A stretch of 64,000 nt of DNA from Apostichopus japonicus (lineage: Eukaryota; Echinodermata; Holothuroidea; Aspidochirotida; Stichopodidae), in assembly GCF_037975245.1 (NCBI RefSeq), contig NC_092563.1, positions 4,957,501 to 5,021,500 on the forward strand, in the 5' to 3' direction. A program made the translations under genes and the position numbers. Under the pieces are notes generated by a model, which worked only from the letters and a program-made list of their open reading frames with translations, was not told the DNA's origin and searched no databases. This document shows, piece by piece, positions 33,001 to 45,229 of the stretch (within the stretch, counting starts at the first letter, position 1; each line of letters begins with the position of its first letter).

Positions 33001-36000
33001 GGACTCATATTCATAAGCTTTGTCCCATAATAGGCTAGAAAAATTAATAATGGTTACAAACGTTTATACACCCCCCCCCTTCTCGTTTCACTTTTAAGTT
33101 TGCCAAAATTGACAGACAGATTGATAGAGGAGGGCGGGTGAGGGGGGGGGGAGGATATCGGATAGTACTGATAACCTTTGACCTGTTCTGCCATCAATGG
33201 CAGCTAGGGGCGGGTGTGGGTGTGGGTGTGGCCGGGTGGTTTAAACCGACTCCAATGGAGGGTTCGATTCGGTCGGTTCGGTGATAGAACCAATCTCCAT
33301 TTCGTGAGATGATGAGTTGATGCGATAATATTTTCTCTCCCTCCCCTTGAAAACCTAGATTGCCACGGTTACCCTTCAGTTTCATTTCCGTTCCACGTGT
33401 TCTGTAGAATTCGTTAAATTTTATTTTATCGTAACCGTACAACACATCAGGACTGATCATATATGCCAATTTGATGATACTGACCAAAATGGACAAACAA
33501 TAAAACAATGTAAATATTTGCTTCATTCAAGTCCATCCGTCGGAAGTATTTTAAGGTTTGATATGGAAATAATTCAAATCAACCTCACTTATAAAATTGT
33601 CTATTTAAAGGACGTTGTTTTCTTGTTACAGGCGATAGATTGGCGTATTGTAAACAATTAAAGTATATAGGCCTATATAGTATCATAATGTTGAACGAAC
33701 GCCAGGGATGCACATCTTGTCGGCAGCACTAAAAACCAGTTATATTGGCCTGTATGTACAAAGCTAGACTGAGTAATAAACAATAATACATGTCAGCAGT
33801 GTATACTAGGTTTATATGTAACTCTCGAGTTGCCGCTGATAAAAACAAACTACCATTCCTTGTCAATAAAAAGAGCTTGCCGATTGGCTAACTTAAGGCG
33901 CGTCAGGTTTGCCCAGTGTCCCTCCCCAATCCCCTCCCCACCCCTCCTCCCTTTCCCCACCCTTTCCGAAACCTATCAGATGAGCTGGACGTGAATAACA
34001 GCAGTGCGTTAACGATTAAAGTAGTTTGATATTTCACTTCCCGAAGAAAAAGATGGCACGTTTCCAACCCACACCCATTACTTCCGGCCTTTCCCCACAT
34101 CAAAAACAGTCATAAATCAGAACAAATATGAAAATAACAGATCGATGTTAAATCTTATCCAATTGATTTAGTGGTCTCGAAAATGTCAGCGAGCAATATG
34201 AATCCAACAAAATATTTACGAAACGATGTTTTTTTTCGCGCGAAAGACAAAGACGTCTATTTTGCTCATCATGCATGTGTAAAGCAGCTATTCATGGATT
34301 AAACTGTTTTGTCCTGCACACATCCTGTTGATGTCATTTTGTAGCCAAATTTAAATCGTACATTTGGAAAAGGAAAGACATTTATGGAGTTATTTATCCG
34401 GTTACAAAAAAAAATAGGCATACAATACATCTTGATATAGTATTTATTACACGTACTGCAGGGAACGTCAGCAAAAATTCCAAACGGACGACCACAAAGA
34501 ACATCCCTAATTACCGCTCTTTTATAACCAACTTTATTCATTTCTTAAAACTATAGCCTCAGCAAATTTCTCTTCAAACTACACTATAAGAGATAACGCT
34601 GATTCGTTCTGAAGATATTTCTAGTAGCCTGAAGTTAAAGATATCTCTGGTAGCATGAAATTATAGATATCACAAATTCGAATGAAAGATATCTCACAGA
34701 AATCAAAGAAATATCTTTAAGTCGAAGCGAAAAGACCTCTCTTATATATGAATTTAAGATATGTTTTAGTTTTTTCATAGAAACAAACATATACATCCTC
34801 ATGTAAATATGGAGGTATGTCTAATTCCAATTAATGATATCTCTTCTAAAGTTATCAGTGATAGCAATTAAAGATAAAAATAATAATAATAAGAAAGAAA
34901 ATGATACAAAGACGAAAACTGTTCAGCCATGATGAAGCTTAAACTAATATTTACTGCTATCCTCGGGATATCGTTTATATTCTTTGAAACCCATCATCTA
35001 ATTATTTCCCATCAACGTCTGGTATACACGTAGAAGAACTAGATTGGTCGAGAAAATATGCACCAAAATTGTTTTGGGAAACTTGCAGCCATGTTTAGCA
35101 TGACAAATGTTTGACGGTAAATAAACTGATGATGTTTTAATACCTCTTGGAAATATATGTTGTAGCTTATTCATGACAGGTGTACACGCATATTAAATGC
35201 AAAGTTGGATATGGTCGTAGCCGACGCAAAGCTCGGGTTATTTACGTCTGTTTACGACAAATGTGTCGCGGAATTGGACCCTATAGAGCAGCAGATCAAA
35301 GATATAACTATATAGGCCTACTGCTGTAGGCCTATAAGAGGCTTAGACTGACTCAAATTTCTCGATCCACTCCTGTCTACCAGTAACAAAGATCGATCAT
35401 CGCTGGAATCTGTTTTCAGATTAATATTATTTTTCTTTTATATACCGTTCTTTTTTTTAAAAGATGCATCGGTGGTGAGGAATTTTACCCGCAGGGATTT
35501 GCACTGGAATTCGATGCCATCTTTTTGAATCTGTGATTGAAGGGTGTTTTATATCGTATATTGTGGATGTTAAGGTTCATAGGACTATTATGACGGTACT
35601 ACGGTACTACGGGAAGATTTTAATTGAAGACATGGAGGCATATATGTTGAGATGAATCCATATCAATCATGCTATAGTTCGATGACTTCAGCCACAAAAT
35701 GAAATGATTAGAGAACATATGATTCACCACGGAGACCATTGGAAATTAACAATTTATCAGGCTATTCATGGCGTGTGGTATAGCTAGGATAGAATGGTGA
35801 CCCCCTCCTCCTTTGAAACTGGGGAGGGACAGGGTTATGTTTCTTCTGCAGCTGTAACACCTTTCATATGACCCGTCCTACTTTTTTATGTTCTGCTCAT
35901 CCTACACTTCCTGTGTCCCTCTCTCCGCCATTTTGTAAGTTAGGGATATAAAATGTAGCCTACACATCACGTACGGCGTTGATTAATAGAAAAACAAATA

Positions 36001-38220
36001 GTGCATGGCAATCAAATGATCAACTCTTACGGCACAAGGTATCTTGGAGAATATAGGCAACCTATTGGAAGTAGCCTTCACATGAAATTACCGTACTATA
36101 CACACGTTTCGGCTACTGAGGAACTGCCAAAAGATATTTGATTTTGTGTGTGGATGGATCCTTAAATCTTAGTCTTGCTGTCATCGTGACCCGCCCCCCC
36201 CCCCCTCCCCCTCCATTCAGCTCGACATTTTTGGACGCTATCTATTATTTTATTTGAGTTATTTCATTTGAGAATAAGTCATTCTTGCCAAATGGGGTCG
36301 TAGTTTAGGATCATAATGTGCATGGTCCTTTTGGCGTTCCATACAACGGTATACAGACGAAGTTACCCTTCATCTAATACACTAGCTGTCAGTTAAGAAG
36401 TAAACCCCCCATGACCGCTTTCACCGGTTAAAAACACGCTTATCAAAACATATATATTCTAGAGAAATCTTGAAGCTCATATATAAAGACAAAATCTATC
36501 ATTAATATGGATATTGTTAATTAAGTTGACAGAGGTAAACCCTACGGACATATAGATTAATTAAATTCTCAAAGACAAATCTATGTTGAACCTTTTCAAA
36601 TTCAGGGTCAACTCAAAATCGACTCTTTCAATAAACAAAATGCCTACAGGGTAACACTTCTCAGTGACGTGTACGTTCAGTGAATTGAGTCCTCGGCTTC
36701 CCTGACATTTCAAGGCCTCAAAGGTTTCGTAAAAGCTTGTAACTTTTCTAATAGTTTCAATCATTGTATTTATAAAGAAGTGAATAAATTAATGTTATAG
36801 AATATCGGTATTCATGTGATACCAACCAACATGGCCGGTGCAACCACGTCAACTTCTGTGGGCTCAAGCTCTTTCCCCAGAATAAAATCAGGGGGATCCG
36901 CCCAACCCCTACCTCCTGGCAGAGAGACTATTGCAAATCATCCTTGTGTACACTACATACATATATTAGGTTTGTGCTAAAACAGGCGAAAATTCTTTAA
37001 CATTGTTTCAAAAATTGAATACTATAACACCATTCTGCATTTAAGCACGTCCTATCCATTTTACCAAACTTTAACTTCCCACCTTTCCCCTTAGACCCCT
37101 CCCCTTTGACGACATAACATCTTAGGTCCCCAGTCACTGATACCAACACTTCACGTACATAAAACCTATACCATGTACCTGCAATGATGGACTACAGTTT
37201 AACAGGCGTAGGAACAACCTGCATGTAGATCCACTTCACGGCAGTGCTAACTTCATGCAACTGGATCAGTTTTAGTTACGGTATTAAAAAGAGTGCCATG
37301 CAATCAGCTTGATCAAATGTTCGTTCACATAAAGGATCGAATTTTACGATTTTTCATTACTAATAAGATCACCATGCAGTACCCCCCCCCCCTCCAGTGG
37401 CAGGGGGCCCCTGTGGTCGGGGCCCCGGTTCAGCACGGTCCGAGCCCATAGGAGTTACGCTACTGCCCCCCTCTGCCCCTCCCCTCTTCACTGACGAATA
37501 CTCCAGACCTATAAAGTTTTGTTGTGTGACTTTTGGCCGTATATATGATGTTAACCCAGTCTCACAGTTAATCACGAACCATTAATTTATATACACATGC
37601 ATGAACTACATAGCGTACATCATGATCAATCGCCCAGGATATCATATAGGTAGCCTATACATAGGGTTAACATGATAATCTAACAAGTCATGCTATTTCA
37701 AGGCCCTTCTTTCCTTTAAGAAGAATAATCAGCTACTACTTTTCTGTGACATTTGAAAGGAAATAATACATGTTATTTTCTCCAACAAATATCCTTTTTT
37801 AGTTTTTAGAAGGATGTAATAACCTTCAAACCTTTTCCATAGTACGGGATTCCTTCGCACTCAGTTTGTTATACAGCTGTTCTGTATGTCTTTATATACT
37901 TCCTGATCATTCAACGCTAAATACAAGATTCCAGCTGGCAAGGGCCAGGAGCTTCTTTACTATATCCTACGAAACTTGCTCATTGTGGCTATGTAACAAA
38001 ACAAAACAAAAAACCCTCAAAAACAGAAAGAAAAGAAAAACTAAATATTTTTCAGAACTAAATATATAAGCACCCTATATGCTGGAACTATAATTTCAAT
38101 TCAAACAATTTTCAGATGTTATGTCGTCGAGGGGAGGGTGTCGTAGGGGAGGGGGCTACCCCTTTAAGAAATTGGGTAAAAACCGAGGGTGCTTATATTG
38201 ATGCAAAAATGGTGCTATAT
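30001..38220. other. Intergenic, no gene recognised
   Basis: Notable only for an exon-like segment at 30957-31110 (see findings), a GT/GC-rich run at 32075-32142, a C-rich run near 33070-33080, an AAGATATCT-rich stretch 34605-34760, a perfect hairpin at 35311-35336, and C and G homopolymers near 36193-36210 and 37380-37393. No frame resembles a known family. Confidence 0.45.
35311..35336. repeat. 11-bp perfect hairpin
   Basis: TATAGGCCTAC pairs with GTAGGCCTATA around TGCT. Confidence 0.7.
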
Positions 38221-38270
38221 CAGGTGCGTATCCAGGGGGGGGGGCGTTGGGGGCGCGCGCCCCCCGGGTA

Positions 38271-38433
38271 AGAAAAAGAGGAGAGAAAAAAAAAAGAAGA
38301 AAAAAGGAAAAAAGAGGGGAAAAAAGAAGAGGAGGAGAGGAAGGAAGAGAAAAGAAAAAGAAGAAAGAGAGAAAAAGGAGAAAAAGAGGGAGTAAAAGAA
38401 AAACGCGAAGACACCGGGAAGAGAAAGAGGAAC
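38271..38433 (+). repeat. Homopurine tract
   Basis: About 160 nt almost entirely A and G (AAAAAAGAAGAAAAAAGG-type). It yields K/E-rich frames that are compositional only. Confidence 0.85.
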
Positions 38434-38770
38434 AGTGACATCATTACAGCGCTGAAGGGTAGCCAGTGACGGATCAATGATTTCGTAAAAGTTTGACTCA
38501 CCCTACCCCTTTCACCGACAACTCCATTTTTTGACGTTTCCATTTTCCTCTCTCACTAATGATCTATATATATACTATATATGGTCTATCATAACGCGTG
38601 TGTAGAATTGTGCTATCAAACCAACTGTGGCTGGTCTCGAACTCGATCGTGTCGTTGGGGAACATGACGATTTTGGGATGGGGGCGACCGCCCGCCCCCC
38701 CCCATTCAGCATTGTTTTAAATGATATCGCTAAGTAATTTCAAAATAGAAAGTGCTTAGATGCAACTTAC

Positions 38771-38926
38771 AAGGCCTGGGAAGTGTCATTTCCAGCGATC
38801 TGGGAGACATTTTCGGCCAAAATTTGCTTGTACGCTTCGCGCTAACAAATGGTCCTGTGTAGTGCCATTTCCAGCGATCTGGGAGGCATTTTCGGCCAAA
38901 ATTTTCTTGTACGCTTCGCGCCAACC
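38771..38926 (+). repeat. Dispersed core, two tandem copies
   Basis: CATTTCCAGCGATCTGGGAG, then CATTTTCGGCCAAAATTT, then CTTGTACGCTTCGCGC, occurs twice (38771-38850 and 38860-38926), about 85 bp apart. Confidence 0.75.
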
Positions 38927-39339
38927 TGAGATAATTTGCCTACAGGCTTCGCCCTCCCTTGGCAAATTCCTCGCTACGCGCCTGTTCGAATTTGTGACGC
39001 AAACAGCAGATATCACATCATATCAGTGAGCATGAAAATGGCGTTCCAGGATGAAAAGCCTCAAAACTGTCCGACTTGCCTAAAAAAATAACCCAAAATT
39101 TTCGCGCGCGAAGCGCGCGTTCAACGTGTTAATGTCAATATCATATAAGCAAGCATCGGTTAATACATCGCATGCCATCATGTACCGTACGGTCCGTGAA
39201 AATTGCGCAGTATACCGCGGGATGCTAATGTAAACAACGACATGTCTCATGTAGATGTATAAAAAGCATGGAGGTCCAATTATGTCAAAACTCTCTTTTA
39301 CATTAGTAATGGCGAATTAGGGGCTGCACCCCCGCCGCG

Positions 39340-39706
39340 CAGTGGCGGAGCGTCCATACGGTCAGGGGGGCGCATGCCCCCCCCCCTGACGGACTCAAAT
39401 GGACTGCTGGCGCGTTTTTCAGCTCTTTACCACTTTTTACTTATTCTAGATTATTACTCTCATCTACTTATTGACATTTGTCACATTTTGTTCGTGTAAT
39501 TTGGAGATGACACCTTATTCTTCGTTTATCTGCAAATTAGCCAGGCCCGGAAAGGGTCATTTCCGGCGATCTAGGGAGTATCTTTACTCAAAAATTTTCT
39601 GTACGCTACGCGCCAACCAGTGGTGGCGCTCCGCTTAGATAGTGTTGAAAGCGCCCCTACAGACCATTCTCGCTCCTCCTGACCAATACCCCTAGCTCCG
39701 CCACTT
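39340..39706 (+). mobile_element. hAT-like MITE with perfect 8-bp target duplication
   Basis: 367 bp. Left end CAGTGGCGGAGCGTCC; right end GCTCCGCCACTT, whose complement AAGTGGCGGAGC matches the left end except at the first base. CCGCCGCG flanks it exactly on both sides (39332-39339 and 39707-39714). Contains an inner CAGGGGGGCGCATGCCCC / CCTGACGGACT inverted region near the left end and the core at 39546-39642. No coding capacity. Removing it restores a G/C-rich sequence ending CTCCTACGCCTATG. Confidence 0.85.
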
Positions 39707-40253
39707 CCGCCGCGCCTCCTACGCCTATGTGTATAGTGTTCGGTTGAAGGAAATATCTGCTATTTTTTCATTTCCTTCAACCAAGTTTTATAATAGCCGT
39801 TATAACAGGTTTTAATATTTCTACACCAATAAATTAACTGTGTCTGAATTTTCGAAAATTTCTGACCAACATTCTGCATCACACTTCCCTCTACTCGTGC
39901 AATTTTGACCAGTCTGTTAGGTGTTCAAGGAAGTTTTTCTATATTGGTTGTCCATAGATGAAATTTTGTACAACATTATGGGTATGTTTTCAAGTGAGTT
40001 TATTCACGAGAAATGTGAATTTTCAAATTCGGAACAAATATGGGGCTTAAAACCTTGAAAAGTGGGGCTGACGGGTATTGTTGGCCGTGACGTAGAATCA
40101 CCTACAAAAGCAAAGACCCACAGGAGATGCGATCAGGTCGAACATGATGTGTGCCGGGTTGACAATCTTCAAAAAGGTTATGGATGGAAAAAAAAAAACT
40201 ATTAGGAAATACTTGGTTCTCAGGCAAAAAGTGTACATCTGGTTGGTCATTTC

Positions 40254-40354
40254 AAGCCCGAGAATAGCCGTTTCCGGTGATCTGGGGGGTATCAAAATAA
40301 GAAATTTTCTTGTACGCTGCGCGCCAACCGATGGTGGCGCTCCGCTTAGATAGT
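40254..40354 (+). repeat. Dispersed core, copy near 40.3 kb
   Basis: AATAGCCGTTTCCGGTGATC, TTTTCTTGTACGCTGCGCGC and GGTGGCGCTCCGCTTAGATA match the cores at 39546 and 29762. Confidence 0.75.
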
Positions 40355-40396
40355 AATTCGCGCCCCCCGGGTTTGAAAATCCTAGATACGCGCCTG

Positions 40397-43300
40397 TATA
40401 TTTAGCAACTTTTCAAACAATGTTGAAGAATTTTCGACCGCTTAGGTTGTTACGTGTTAAATATTGATATAATGTAAACTAGGACGTGGGGGGGGGGTGA
40501 GGGGGATAAATCCTCCAAAGTATACGTGGTTGCGCCCTTGCTTAAGTTAATATCTCTGTTTGTCGGGAGAGAAATGAAACCACTTTGGATCGAGAATTAC
40601 CGCGATCTTCAAATTCTGCATATTAATTTTTATTGATATATTCGTCGCTAGAATAAGATAATGTTTTGAAAAATATGGATACAGTTTTCAATGTATTAAA
40701 AGCATAGACCTATGACAAGGCTATTTAAGTGCCCAATTCTTATTCCGCGATCGCATCCAAGAAGGGATGGAACTCACTTTCCTGGTAAACGGCAGAAGAC
40801 GTTTTTTACGTAACATATATAGCGGGCTACATACTCTTTGTTGACCTAAATAGCTCAGAACAATTATTCTTTTCGATCTGAGATTCCTGGAAGATTAACC
40901 CAGAAGATCAATTTACCTTATACCCAAACTAAACTTTCCGCGATTCCTTTTCTTAGGAGGGGACATGTTTGTCTTTCTACCTTTCTTCGCGAACCCTTAA
41001 GTACCCTCGATGACCACTTCCGGTGCCCCTGATGGTGACGATGAAAGAACAATGAAAGGGAAAAGGCAAAAGGGATCTTTAAAGTAAATCAATATTGACC
41101 CAGAATAGGTCAGTCATAGTCACCGAAATGGTCAAAGAGTGGCCCTATAATACAGTACCTTCTTTTACAAGCAGCGTTAAATTTGACCAAAGTGTAAATA
41201 TATATACCGGAAGCAGTGCGTTACAGTGCATCAGTTAGCAGAGAGCGTAATGCATGGCGCTAATACTGAAATATGTTTATCAGTATGATGCATACATTAT
41301 GACAACAATCTTTTAATCTGTTATTCCATTCTCTTATCATTCTGTCTTTTAGCGACGGGGAATGATATAATTAGGGTCGGACGTGGTGATGGGGTGGATT
41401 ACGTGAGGTGGGTGCCTGTGTTATTGTGTTGGGGTTGGGGGGGGGGGGTAGGAGAGTTATTTAGGTTGTATAAAGAAACATCAAATAGCGAGTAATATGA
41501 TTGAGCGCTCTCTGGTCGTAAATACCATTGATGGCATAATGTTGAGTTAGCTAAAAGTTTTCCAAGTACTTCAATTCCTCGGTGCAAGGGTTTCGTATAT
41601 CGTCTATATTATTCCCAGTAACTTACAGATTGTTCAATATTTCAGTTATACTACAGATGGTTTAAAATTGATTGTACTATTTTAAAGCAAAATGCGGGAC
41701 TGCGACCGACATTAATTTATCTAGCATTGGGCCAATACTGTTGACCTATAATTTACATACCGTTCCGGTGCCCAACGCACCCCTCCACTCCCACCCCGTG
41801 GCACTGGGTCATTTATTAAAGAGAAACAAACCTTCTAATGTCATAAAATCAATACTGTCATATTTTTTTCTCTCGAAAAATAAATCAAAGACGACTTGTG
41901 GTATATCCTGTACATGGTACACACTATAGGTCCATTGAACTTGTGTTAATCTTCGACTGAGGCCAAAATAATATAAAAACAATAAATAAAAAAATACAAC
42001 AGTTCCCCTTTAAATATGAGTCAAAGTATGCTGTCGACGTCTTTAAAAAAAAAAGGTAAACGAACTAATAGAGGGGGGGGGGGATTTTGCTAAGGATTAT
42101 CTTTTTCATTTCATGGCCGAGGGGTTCGCAACGTGCGAGTGACATTCTCCGTTCTAAAAATAAAGAAGGAAAATGCATTGAAAGGTATAACTATGTATAG
42201 AAGAAGCAAAAGAGTGTCTGAAGAAAAGATTGATTGAATGGAGCAGGGATTATCTGCGTTAATGGATACCAGGTGTAAATCGCCATCGGCTCTGCATTGA
42301 AAATAACAGTTTCATATTACATTAGAAAAGAATCCAAAATCATGTGGCTTTCGCATGAATAAATAACGAGCGTGTCAAGGAATGAACGCCAAAGATTAAT
42401 GCTGAAAACACTGTGCATCCATCTTGAACCACAAAAATAGAAAAAAAAAATACTTTAAGAGGATTAGAAAAATAAACAAATGAAATCGAATACGTATGGT
42501 ACGCTTTATGGTTTAGAAAGAAAAATAACAGTATATATTTTAAGAGTGGGTTCAATCATTGACAAACAATAAAAAAAAAACACTTGAGTAAAAGAAATAG
42601 TTGATGCATGTGACCTTACTAGTGGCAACAATAAACTTGAATGACACGTCTTCCTTCGTTTTAAATACTGCGCATGACCTTACCGAAATTAGGCAAGAAA
42701 GAAAAATGGCCGGTGTAATATTGAAGTTTAGTAGCGGTCCTCCAACTAAACCTATATTTCCATTTATCTGGAAAATGTCGAAATTTATATCAAGGCAAAT
42801 CAAAATTGATTTGTTTCAAATCTTCTAGCTTTGGACAACGACGTTAGTTGGCTGCAGATAATTAGAGAGAAAAATTGTAACATATAAATTTGCTAGTCGT
42901 TCGGTTGAATGGCTGTGCATGCTATACGTCCGTAGGGCGTTTGCTTTGAAAATCTTGGACGGCCCCTGTAAAGACCAGTTATTTGTTTTGAAGTGTGCAC
43001 AGTAACATTGCGGGCAAAGTTGTTTTTTAAATATTTTTCCGCCCGTGAGGCATTCCTACCTGTTATGTGCAGGAGTAGGAGTAAGGGGTATCTCTTAGGG
43101 TAAGGTGGTAGGGTGAGGTCCTAAATCCAATGTTGGCCATCCTCTGAACGCGTATATAGGCTAAGCTTCATTTTGAGTTATACTGATAATCTTTAACTAA
43201 ATTCACTTTCCTATCTGAGCTTATTACATTGTTTACATTAAAGAATCGACTCAGTGCAACACTCTAGCTGTTCATATCTCATAGTTAATATTTGCGCCAG

Positions 43301-45229
43301 AGCTTAGCGATATAAAAATTATTCATGAAGAACTTTGGACGAGATGTTGAATGTTTTTCAATTCGAGGATTATTCTGAAATACCGGCTAATTATAACTGG
43401 AATTTTCCACCCCTTCCCCTCCCCTCAGAAAAGGAGCGAAGCCTAGAACACGGACAAAGGGAACTTAAGACAATGGATTCCCATTATAACGTTGTTCGTT
43501 TCTAGGTTAACTAATCAATGATGAGCAACACATCAATTACCAAACAAAATAACAATAAGAAAATAGCGCGGGATTCGACAGTATTGCAAGAGAATCTATC
43601 TACAGCCATTATTGTCATCCACATTCCCCTCCTCCCACTCACACCTCAACCCCACATGACGGTTACATTAGCTTGTTACAATTAATGACAGGTTTTTTTC
43701 ATCGATCATTTTCCTCGATTATTTGCCACAACTACTCTTTTACTTTTGCTCCTAAAATGCTAGATTATATCACTCTCGGCGGCTTTTTCAATATTTAATA
43801 TTCATAATAAAAAGCATCTGGTTTTCTCGGTAATGACTGTTCTGAGACCCAGTTGAGTTCTGCATTCCACAAGCGCCTCGAGATTTTTGCTTCAAAGTAT
43901 GCGAGATTGTTGGAAATTCCACCGCGAGTCATTCCAAACTACGATATTATTCACCAAAAGTCATGATACACCCATTTATAAAATGAAAAAAAAAATATGT
44001 CATTTATCAAAAAAGACAGGAAAAACAAAATCGTTCGTGACACTAACAGTTTTTTTTTTCCATCTGACTCATCTTTCTCAAACTATCGTACTTTCACTAC
44101 AATTTGAAGCGATTATCTTCGGTTCACATGCGACATGAAAACATTATTCAACCAGGGAGCTGCTAGCAGCTCCCTGATTCAACCACGAATCACTGTGTGG
44201 GTTTGATTCCGTTGCATGTTTCAAAAACCTCAGTCTTGGTGGTCCATATATAGAAGCCGCAGAAATTCCTGAAAATTTGCGTCGGTTCTGCGCCAAAAGC
44301 AAAGTAACTTTTTGAACCCTATTTTTTACTTTTTTTTCTTATATATTTTTTTAATGATATCTTCTATATTCGTGTTCTGGCCGTCAATCTCTGTCTATGT
44401 GCCGTAACTTTAAAAATGACCTCAAAGCTATGCATGTACAACGGTCTTTGTTCATTGCTAGACAGTGAATCAAAGACCGTTACACACCATACATAGAAAT
44501 TGAAGTAGGCTAGTTCAATTTCTATCAAACACACACACACAAAAGCAGGCCGCCTCATCAGCGTGCAAATGATTGACCAATCAGAAGTCTCCAAACCCGT
44601 GACGAATGGTTTGTCAGAGTCGAAGGAAGAAACAGCAGTTTGACATCAGCCTCAGTTCACAGTTAGAGCGGGAAGTTTTTCGTCTCGCATCGTGAAGGAT
44701 TGGTTTTCCAAGCGGCATTTCCCAGTCATTTGGAATTGGTGAAAGTGGTGATTGGGTTACAATTACATAGTTCGGGGAGGCTAACAGAATCGTGAGGATA
44801 ACGACTGTTGAACCCAGCAAGAGACCAGAAGATTTATTCCCTAATTGCAATTTAATATCTCGGCGCATCAATTTTTGATCAACAGAGGACGATCCACACT
44901 TAATTCTTGCTTCTGTCACATATTTTACGTTCGAAAGGAGAACATTTTGCCCATCGACTTTGCATCATTTAGAGAAACCATCGGAACTAACTTGTACAAT
45001 AATGTGTGCCTCATAACAACTACCACTGTAATCAAATTCGGCAATGGACAATGTCAATATTTCCAGTGAATTGACAATTTGACACTATTTTCTCGCGGAC
45101 GGTTTTCTTTTGGACAAGGAAGAAACAGATTTGTGGAACCTATTTTGTTTTTGCAAAATCACCATTTTTCAAATTATAAATAATAAACTCTTTTGTTTTG
45201 TTCCCTGGAGGACGAAAAGATTTTTAACA
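40397..45229. other. Intergenic and GPCR upstream region
   Basis: No gene recognised. Contains G homopolymers near 41440 and 42074, and the palindromic micro-element at 44153. The last several hundred bases are presumably 5' UTR or promoter of the GPCR. Antisense frames at 44614-44919 start without ATG and are rejected. Confidence 0.45.
44153..44176. mobile_element. 24-bp perfect palindrome with flanking direct repeats
   Basis: CAGGGAGCTGCT followed by its exact complement AGCAGCTCCCTG. Immediately bounded by ATTCAAC at 44146-44152 and 44177-44183 (9 bp, ATTCAACCA, if two element bases are counted in the repeat). Looks like two joined inverted termini with a target-site duplication. CAGGG ends would suit hAT. 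Confidence 0.6.

Larger units (their letters stand above)
38221..40396 (+). mobile_element. Nested cluster of hAT-like MITE material
   Basis: Begins CAGGTGCGTATCCAGG and ends with the inverted form of CAGGCGCGTATCTAGG (14 of 16 identical). GCGCGCCCCCCGGGTAAG near the left and GCGCCCCCCGGGTTTG near the right also match. A second right end of this type (GCTACGCGCCTG) lies at 38973-38984. Four core copies and the intact 39340-39706 element lie inside. The outer flanks share only TATAT, so no 8-bp duplication supports the outer boundaries; several insertions have probably piled up. Confidence 0.55.

Noticed and set aside
38220-38543. K/E-rich or S/F-rich frames on both strands
   Set aside because: They are translations of a homopurine/homopyrimidine tract inside transposon debris.
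44614-44919. Minus-strand 101-codon frame upstream of the GPCR
   Set aside because: Starts with GTG, no homology recognised, overlaps the presumed GPCR 5' region.
45110-45229. 5' extension of the GPCR frame by 40 codons
   Set aside because: The frame is open but begins with TTG and has no ATG; the first ATG is at 45230 and starts a normal short N-terminus with a glycosylation site.
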